From the NCBI GenBank assembly GCA_022457065.1, contig JAJGBQ010000005.1, positions 2,232,001 through 2,296,000 on the forward strand: a DNA stretch of 64,000 bases, written 5' to 3'. The notes under the pieces were generated by a model. It made no database searches. It saw only the letters and a list, made by a program, of their open reading frames with translations, and was not told the origin of the DNA. Shown piece by piece: positions 58,701-64,000 of this stretch (positions are counted from its first letter, which is position 1; each line of letters starts with the position of its first letter). Position numbers and translations under genes: made by a program. This stretch comes from Curvularia sp. ZM96 (Eukaryota; Ascomycota; Dothideomycetes; Pleosporales; Pleosporaceae).

Positions 58701-60003
58701 TGGCATCGATGAACTCGTGGTGCTTCTTCTTTTCCTTGGTCTCGCGCGCATCACGTTGTTGCTTCTCGAGCTTCTCAGTGAGGCGTGCTTCGCGCATCGA
58801 TTGCTTCTTGAGGCGACGGTAGACAGTTCGGTTTGCGGTCATGGCGAGGTTGTCAGCGTGGATCATTTGTTGAGCGATTTCTCTCCGCAGCTTTCTTTGT
58901 TTCTCAAGCAGATTCAGCTTCTTTTGCTCAATGACAAGGGCCAGCTTGACCTTTCCGTCGTCTTCAGGGGTGTCAGTCTTGCTGGTATCCCATGAGCCGA
59001 TGTTTGCATGCATCTTTTCCAGCTCTGCCTTCCTCGCTGTGAGACGGTTGTAGAGCAGGATTTCGCGCTCTTTGCGCATTTCCTCCATGCTCTGCTGTAC
59101 AGCATCAATGTCTACGCCTTGGGGCATAATTGTCGCGAGGTAAGGTCGGTTCTTGCGCTGGGTGTGGGAGATGTAGTTTACATCACGGAAGACTTCGCTA
59201 CTCCAGGGGTCGATGAAGGTATCGGGAAGACGAGGCAAAGTGCGAGTCTCTTGCACAGCACCACCTGCCGCGCTTGAGGTGCTGCCTGCGCGAGTCGCGT
59301 TGTCAAGCATCTGAGAAGCAGCTGCCACAGCTTCGGTCGCGTTCTGAGGCTTTTTCGACTGGTGATGACCAAAGATTTGCTGCTGCATATTCGAAGGTAG
59401 AGGGAGTCCTTTGGAGAGGTGTTTGAAGGCTCCAATCTGAGCACGCAGCATCAAAAGCTGGTCCTTGGATAGGGCCATCGAAGCACTGCTGGCTGACGTG
59501 GGAGTTTGTCCATCAGTCGAAGGAGCCTGTCCTCCAGCAGTCGCAATTTGCATGGTAGACGATGGTCCCGTCGAGGCTGGCGTGGGTGCTGCAGGTTTGC
59601 CATCAACAGGCGCAACCGGCTTTGCGCCGTTTGACATGGCCGTTGCAGCGCCATTTTGTAGCGCAGCCTGTGTATCCACTTGGCCTTGTTGACGCTGTTG
59701 CATCTGCTGTTGTCGGAGCATCTTCTGTTGCTGCTGATACTGGTTCTGTTTCTGAACCATTGTGAGGAGGTTGCGCGCCTTGATGAACTCGGGGTTGGAC
59801 TCGGAGACGCCTTGTTGCTTCATCGCGGTATAGCGCTAGAGACCGTGTTAGTTGAGATGAGGTGCTAGTGCGACGTCTGGCAGCGCCAGAGCTGTCGCGG
59901 GTCGGGTACGTACCTGGAAGACATGCTGGATTTGCTCCCGAGTGATGTTGGCAGGGAGCTGGCCCTGGCCTGGCATGTCTGGGTTAGACTGGACGGAAGC
60001 CAT
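55756..60003 (-). CDS. STH1: SNF2/STH1-type catalytic subunit of a SWI/SNF-family chromatin remodeller
   Basis: Exons 60003-59914 and 59835-55756 (78-nt intron, GTACGT donor, CTAAC branch, TCTAG acceptor) encode 1389 residues starting MASVQSNPDMPG. Domains in order: an N-terminal Gln-rich segment, QLQ domain at about 153-187 (DQLLMLRAQIGAFKHLSKGL), basic HSA-type helix at about 365-450, an acidic linker, then the SF2 ATPase with GILADEMGLGKT (P loop, about 577-587), DEGHRMKN (motif II) and the C-terminal helicase half with YLRLDGATK, LSTRAGGLGLNLQ and QAQDRAHRIGQ. A SnAC-type region, AT-hook-like clusters (KKRGRKPKAEK, PRKRGRP) and a bromodomain (DYPDYYQLIKNPICMKQIEKK, with NCRTYNED) follow. 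Length is closer to Sth1 (RSC) than Snf2; with one such gene visible the paralogue choice is uncertain. The enzyme slides or evicts nucleosomes in the nucleus. Confidence 0.95.
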
Positions 60004-61246
60004 GGCGGGCTTGGATCGGGGTGTTTGTGCAAATGCGCAATGGGCGGCTGATGGAGAAGATGCCAACTCTCAGACGCGGTCGCCGCACGTGGTCTGGGGA
60101 GTCTGGGGATCGCGCAAATATGAGGGAGCGAGTGTCGAGGGGTGTACTGTGGCGCGCGTAGCGATCTTCTATGACATTATCGGGCGGAGTGGTGGTGGCA
60201 GATGGGCCTTTTGAGGATGAGGCCGATGAAAGACTCTCGGGAGTCCGCCCGTCGCAGAGTCGCGTCGTTCAAGGAGGCTGAAGGCGAACGCGCAATTTGC
60301 GTGTAGCGGGTGGCGAGGACGCGGGCGCACTCAAAAAGTGCCAGGGACCGCTCTACGCGTCGGGAACAACGTGTTGCGGGGGTGTTGAGATGCGGGCGCA
60401 AGTCTGGGTGATATCGGGAAGGGTGGTGAACGTCTGCGAGGTCTCTCTAGCCTGAGCGTTTGTCCGCGCGCAAAGGAGTTAGCGGCTTGGCGGGTGTCAT
60501 GTGATGAGCGTGTGAGAGGGAGGCGGCCGCCAGGGGCATGGAGAGGGCGTCGCTGCGACTTTTCGACTTTGTCTCAACCGCCTCGTCCTCGCTCTCGCTC
60601 ACTGCACGACCTTGTTGTGGGGTTGAAGACAAACAACGCGCTTGACGTGGGCTAGTGCCGAAATGAGCCACCGCTTCGGAGACGCAAGGAACGAGTGGAG
60701 TGCCACGTCCATGACCCCTCCAAGCCTGCTACCACGGTCCAGCCAGCATTAAACCTGTCGTTACGCCCTCCACTGGCCTGGAATGAGCAGCGTTTTTGCT
60801 CACGGGGCCCCCTGCGTGTTTTCTGTGCGCCTCTGCCTTCTATCACCTCCATCGTCGCCACTTCACCAAAAGGAGCAGCCTTGGTGGTGAGCAGTCGAAA
60901 TTTCGTCTGCGCAACAATGGGAGTCACAGTGCACACTATCGTCTGTCCACTCAGCTCTACGTGACGCTCGTGCAAAGAATCATATAAGTTTTGGTTTTTT
61001 TGCATTCAATATCCCTCCCCGTCCCAGTCGTCAGGTGGCGTATGCCAAGATGCGCTGCTTATCCCCATACTTCGGACATTGCAGCTGACCAGAGCCATGG
61101 TGTCAGGCATTTTGGCTTTGCGAAGGCTGCTAGCTTTTCAAACGTCATGGCTTAACTATCTACCCTTGCAACGTGCATATATATGTATGCCTCAGCCCCA
61201 GTCATCTAAGATCGCGTCCCTTTTTACGATCATACCACCAGGCATC
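60004..61246. other. Intergenic: promoter of the SNF2-type gene and 3' region of the CE15 esterase gene
   Basis: 1.24 kb between two minus-strand genes. GC-rich near the remodeller start and AT-richer near 61170-61240. No coding sequence recognised. Confidence 0.55.
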
Positions 61247-62422
61247 CTAACTCAGCGTAGGCGTAGTCCAGTCAATATACGTTGCAGCATCCGCACCAGA
61301 AGGGCCTTTTTCAATATTAGCAGTGTTGGCGCTCTGGTTGAGTAGGAATTTGTTGATGAAGGCAGTGAGATCAGCCTGCTGATTGGACGGAAACTGGCAG
61401 TGGTTGTGGTTGCCAGAGCCTGTAAAACCCATATTGTCCGGAACGCCGAGAGCCTTGTAGATGAGGCGACCAGCCTTCATGCAAGCGGTAGTGGCAACAG
61501 GACCCAGCCAGTCAATCTCGTTCTCTATAACAAGTAGACCGCGAGGAGCAACCATTCCGGCGAGCTGATGATGGTCGGTAGCAAGGGTACTAGACCGCGT
61601 GCTGAATGCATTGAATCTGGGCGAGAACCACACATTCTCGCCAACAATCTGGCTAGACGTCTGAATATTCTTGCCCTTTGCTTTCTCTGAATCGGAAATA
61701 CGCCAGCAGGCAGCCCCGCCAGACCCAGACTCTTGTGGTAGACCAAGAGCAATACGGCCAACAAGAGCGGCAGCGACAAAAGCACCCTTGCCGTTGCGTG
61801 AGCATCCTGTAACCCCAACGCGCTTAGGATCAATGCCAGCAGCAGGAGTCGCCTCGAGAGCATCCATGATACGGTCCACGCCCCAGGCCCATGCAGTGAG
61901 GGCACCAGCACTGTGGCTGGAACCGTAGAGATCATAGAACTTGCCCTTTCCTCGACTGTTCTGGCCTTGCTGTTGGGCAATTTCGTCATTGTTGAAGGTG
62001 ATGGTCGCGACCTGGCTGGGAATTGGGATGCTGGGAGCACCATAGGCGATGATGGCAGGGAAGGGACCGCTTCCGCTAGGCTTCTTAATCGAGACAGAGA
62101 ACGAGACAGATTTGCCGCCCTCGCTGGAAGTGATGGAGAGCGTGGATCCCGAGAGGCTAGCAGTGACGGTAGAAGGCTTTTTGGGGAAATCACCGAGCTC
62201 TTGGTTCTGCATAGCAGCGCTCACCTCTTTGTTCTTACAAGCAAAATCTTCTTTCGTCACGACAGACCTTCCATCAAAGAACTTGAATGGATTTGGTAGT
62301 TTGGCATTGGTAGTTGTTGGGAAAGTAGTTGGGATGGCGCATGTTCCTTCCTGACGCTGCTGAAGGAGAGGTGTTGCAAGCATGGTACAGGAGAGAAGCG
62401 GAAGAACGATTGAGTATTTCAT
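61247..62422 (-). CDS. Secreted 4-O-methyl-glucuronoyl methylesterase (carbohydrate esterase family 15)
   Basis: Single exon, 391 residues, ATG at 62422. A signal peptide (MKYSIVLPLLSCTMLATP) directs secretion. CE15 enzymes cut ester bonds between lignin alcohols and glucuronic acid side chains of xylan. The alpha/beta-hydrolase nucleophile motif is GVTGCSRNGKGA (Ser208), with Glu231 in PQESGSGGAACWR and the His in SGNHNHCQFPS (about 341). Their spacing equals, as I recall, that of the characterised Ser213/Glu236/His346 triad of a thermophilic fungal enzyme. There is no cellulose-binding module; N-terminal Cys residues lie in TCAIPTTF and FACKNKEV. Such genes mark plant-biomass-degrading or plant-associated fungi and are often carbon-regulated; regulation is not visible here. 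Confidence 0.95.
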   Translation of the reverse strand: MKYSIVLPLLSCTMLATPLLQQRQEGTCAIPTTFPTTTNAKLPNPFKFFDGRSVVTKEDFACKNKEVSAAMQNQELGDFPKKPSTVTASLSGSTLSITSSEGGKSVSFSVSIKKPSGSGPFPAIIAYGAPSIPIPSQVATITFNNDEIAQQQGQNSRGKGKFYDLYGSSHSAGALTAWAWGVDRIMDALEATPAAGIDPKRVGVTGCSRNGKGAFVAAALVGRIALGLPQESGSGGAACWRISDSEKAKGKNIQTSSQIVGENVWFSPRFNAFSTRSSTLATDHHQLAGMVAPRGLLVIENEIDWLGPVATTACMKAGRLIYKALGVPDNMGFTGSGNHNHCQFPSNQQADLTAFINKFLLNQSANTANIEKGPSGADAATYIDWTTPTLS

Positions 62423-63703
62423 AATGAGCTGGTTGATGGAGACTGCGTATCCGAATGCAGGAGTTTAGGAGCGACTGATCTTTATATACTGACCATCTTC
62501 TCCACAGGTATTCCATGTCCCCGCACCGAGATGCTTCCCCCAAATGAAGCCATGTAGATCATCAAGTCGCTTAGCATGACTGCGGTGCAGTCAAGTCCAT
62601 GTGCCTTGACGTCTGTCAGTGGTTGTATCTCCTGCCACGCTGATGTGGGACAATGGAAAAATTGTCTGTCGTTAATCGGGGCCGTTTATTGGGATAGAAA
62701 GGTTCCTTTGAGCCGCGAGGGGGAGGCCTCTTACTTTAATACCCCGGAATAATAATCCTTGTTAGAGGGTGGTGCCTCCGATTGAAGCATAGCCAGAGTC
62801 GGTTATATAAGGCCGGTCTGGATACTGGGCAGTTTGCGGAGTACTCTGTCAGGGTTCCTAAAGGACAACTTGTCGCCAGGTGTTGGTTGATTGGACTCCA
62901 GGCGCCATGTGCACTCTACGAGCCTTGGCTCGCTCTTAAGGGCTGGTGAATGTCTTGACGCCGGCTCTCCATGATGTTGTGGGGTGCAGTGGGGCACTGA
63001 GTTGAAATGCCGTTTAGCCTGTCGTTAGCATATGGTTTTTCCGGCAGCATACTACTCTTTTGGGATCGCGGTTTTGCGGAGTATGATTAATTACAAATCT
63101 AGGTCACCTGATAGTCTAGATGTATCGTATGGTATAGAATCTCTCGTTGTGACTTTAACGGCGGCTGTTGCGGCCTTGTCAGTGCCGACTAAGACACAAC
63201 AATGAGTCAGTGCAATGGCGTCCGAATACCCCCTGGGTCATTGTGATCGGGTGCTTGGTATCACGTAAAATGTTAGAAGCAGAATGTGTCAACGTGTAAA
63301 CGAAGGATCAAAGGGCAAGAGATGACCACCTAGTGGCGCTTACCGATTCCAGTGCTAGTGGCAGCTTTGGACTTCGGCACCCCTCTCACGCTCAATCGGC
63401 TGTTTCGCATACGTGCATCCAAATCTGTACATAAGAACGATTGACGAAGACATGGAAGTCTGGTGTATCACGAAGAACTGCGTAGCAAAGCTGCTGTATA
63501 ATTACATAGCTAGCTTTTTGAGAAGAAAGAGAAGGAAGCATACGGTGCAATCTAACTGGATACATCTAAAGCAAAGAAGCAGCAAGCTTACCAAGCCGCC
63601 CCGCACGACATTGGCAGTCACACTCCACGCATTATCTATATCTACATCGGCAAGGGAGTAGGCCCATTCTTGACAGAGAAAAAAAAATCTGGAGTCAGTC
63701 AAG
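62423..63703. other. Divergent intergenic region between the CE15 esterase and the methyltransferase
   Basis: 1.28 kb with no gene recognised; the one longer open frame (63413-63661) starts with GTG. TTTGCGGAGTA occurs at 62833-62843, and a near copy TTTTGCGGAGTA at 63072-63083; such repeated CGG-containing motifs can be Zn2Cys6 regulator sites, but the role is unknown. A TATATA-like element (TTTATATACTG) lies at about 62480, 60 bp before the CE15 ATG. Confidence 0.5.
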
Positions 63704-64000
63704 ATGACGGGCGAACGACAGGCAGCCGACGCTATACGGTTCTACGATTCAAAATCATGGGATTACGACGCTACATGGCACAACGACTTTACCAGACGAT
63801 TCATGACATATCTCGACATACAGCCAGGCCAACACGTGCTGGATCTAGCATGCGGGACCGGACTCCTCACCTTCCGCGAAGCCGAGGCAGTAGGGCCAGA
63901 AGGACAGGTTGTAGGCGTCGATGTAACACCTAGTATGCTTGCAGTGGCTACGCACAGAAAGAGCCAAGGGGGAGACAAGTATGCAAACACGACGTTTATC
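63704..64000 (+). CDS. Class I SAM-dependent methyltransferase, 5' part (gene runs past the window edge)
   Basis: Open from ATG 63704 to the last base, 99 codons, with no stop. The N terminus reads MTGERQAADAIRFYDSKSWDYDATWHND, a typical start of UbiE/Methyltransf-type enzymes. Motif I, the SAM-binding glycine loop, is VLDLACGTGLLTF at about residues 46-58, and the following acidic strand end is VVGVDVTPSMLAVA. No signal peptide or membrane segment is seen, so a soluble small-molecule methyltransferase is likely. The substrate cannot be inferred because the substrate-binding half is missing. It is divergent from the CE15 esterase gene. Confidence 0.85.
   Translation, partial: MTGERQAADAIRFYDSKSWDYDATWHNDFTRRFMTYLDIQPGQHVLDLACGTGLLTFREAEAVGPEGQVVGVDVTPSMLAVATHRKSQGGDKYANTTFI

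Overview
The window is nuclear DNA from a filamentous ascomycete fungus. Most genes are interrupted by short GT-AG introns (47-78 nt) with CTAAC/CTGAC-like branch sites, both strands are used, and the products are typical eukaryotic housekeeping proteins (THO2, 5-aminolevulinate synthase, glutathione synthetase, ERG3, HIS6, DRG1-type GTPase, SNF2-type remodeller). Gene content and gene style fit Dothideomycetes (Pleosporales-like). That placement is inference, not a database result. Exon structures were built by hand from splice signals, reading phase and family knowledge. Starts were checked for a real ATG, because several long open frames begin at GTG or TTG.

Layout: 1-512 holds the 3' end of a chitin-synthase-like family 2 glycosyltransferase, followed by a gene-free stretch with a small inverted-repeat element (540-771). 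2274-9385 (minus) is THO2, the scaffold of the THO mRNA-export complex. 9988-11911 (minus) is mitochondrial 5-aminolevulinate synthase. 12714-14528 (minus) is an uncharacterised SAM-like acidic protein, divergent from glutathione synthetase (14975-16522, plus). 18335-21657 (plus) is a seven-helix TMEM198/DUF4203-like membrane protein with a mucin-like ectodomain and a long cytosolic tail. 24231-25077 (plus) is ERF4, the Ras palmitoylation cofactor, with an uncertain N terminus. 26151-27767 (minus) is a wax-synthase-like membrane O-acyltransferase. 28118-29534 (plus) is the DRG1/RBG1 GTPase, 30186-31309 (plus) the C-5 sterol desaturase ERG3, and 32063-33166 (plus) a proline-racemase-family enzyme.

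33167-53023 is almost gene-free: 20 kb holding only one confident gene, a four-finger C2H2 transcription factor (41856-43437, minus) of the AZF1-like fungal type, flanked by 8.7 kb and 9.6 kb without recognisable coding sequence. The left flank holds a striking 23-bp hairpin at 37454-37507.

The right end is gene-dense again. FAF1 (rRNA processing, minus) and HIS6 (histidine biosynthesis, plus) are head to head, followed by the SNF2/STH1-type chromatin remodeller (55756-60003, minus), a secreted CE15 glucuronoyl esterase (61247-62422, minus) and the 5' end of a class I methyltransferase (63704 to the window edge).

Most genes here are independent housekeeping loci, not a pathway cluster. I saw no tRNA, rRNA, CRISPR array or intact transposon, and no convincing biosynthetic or mobile gene cluster. 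The features most worth a second look are the gene desert around the transcription factor, its hairpin, the SAM/SIM protein, the Ser/Cys proline-racemase homologue and the ERF4 N terminus.
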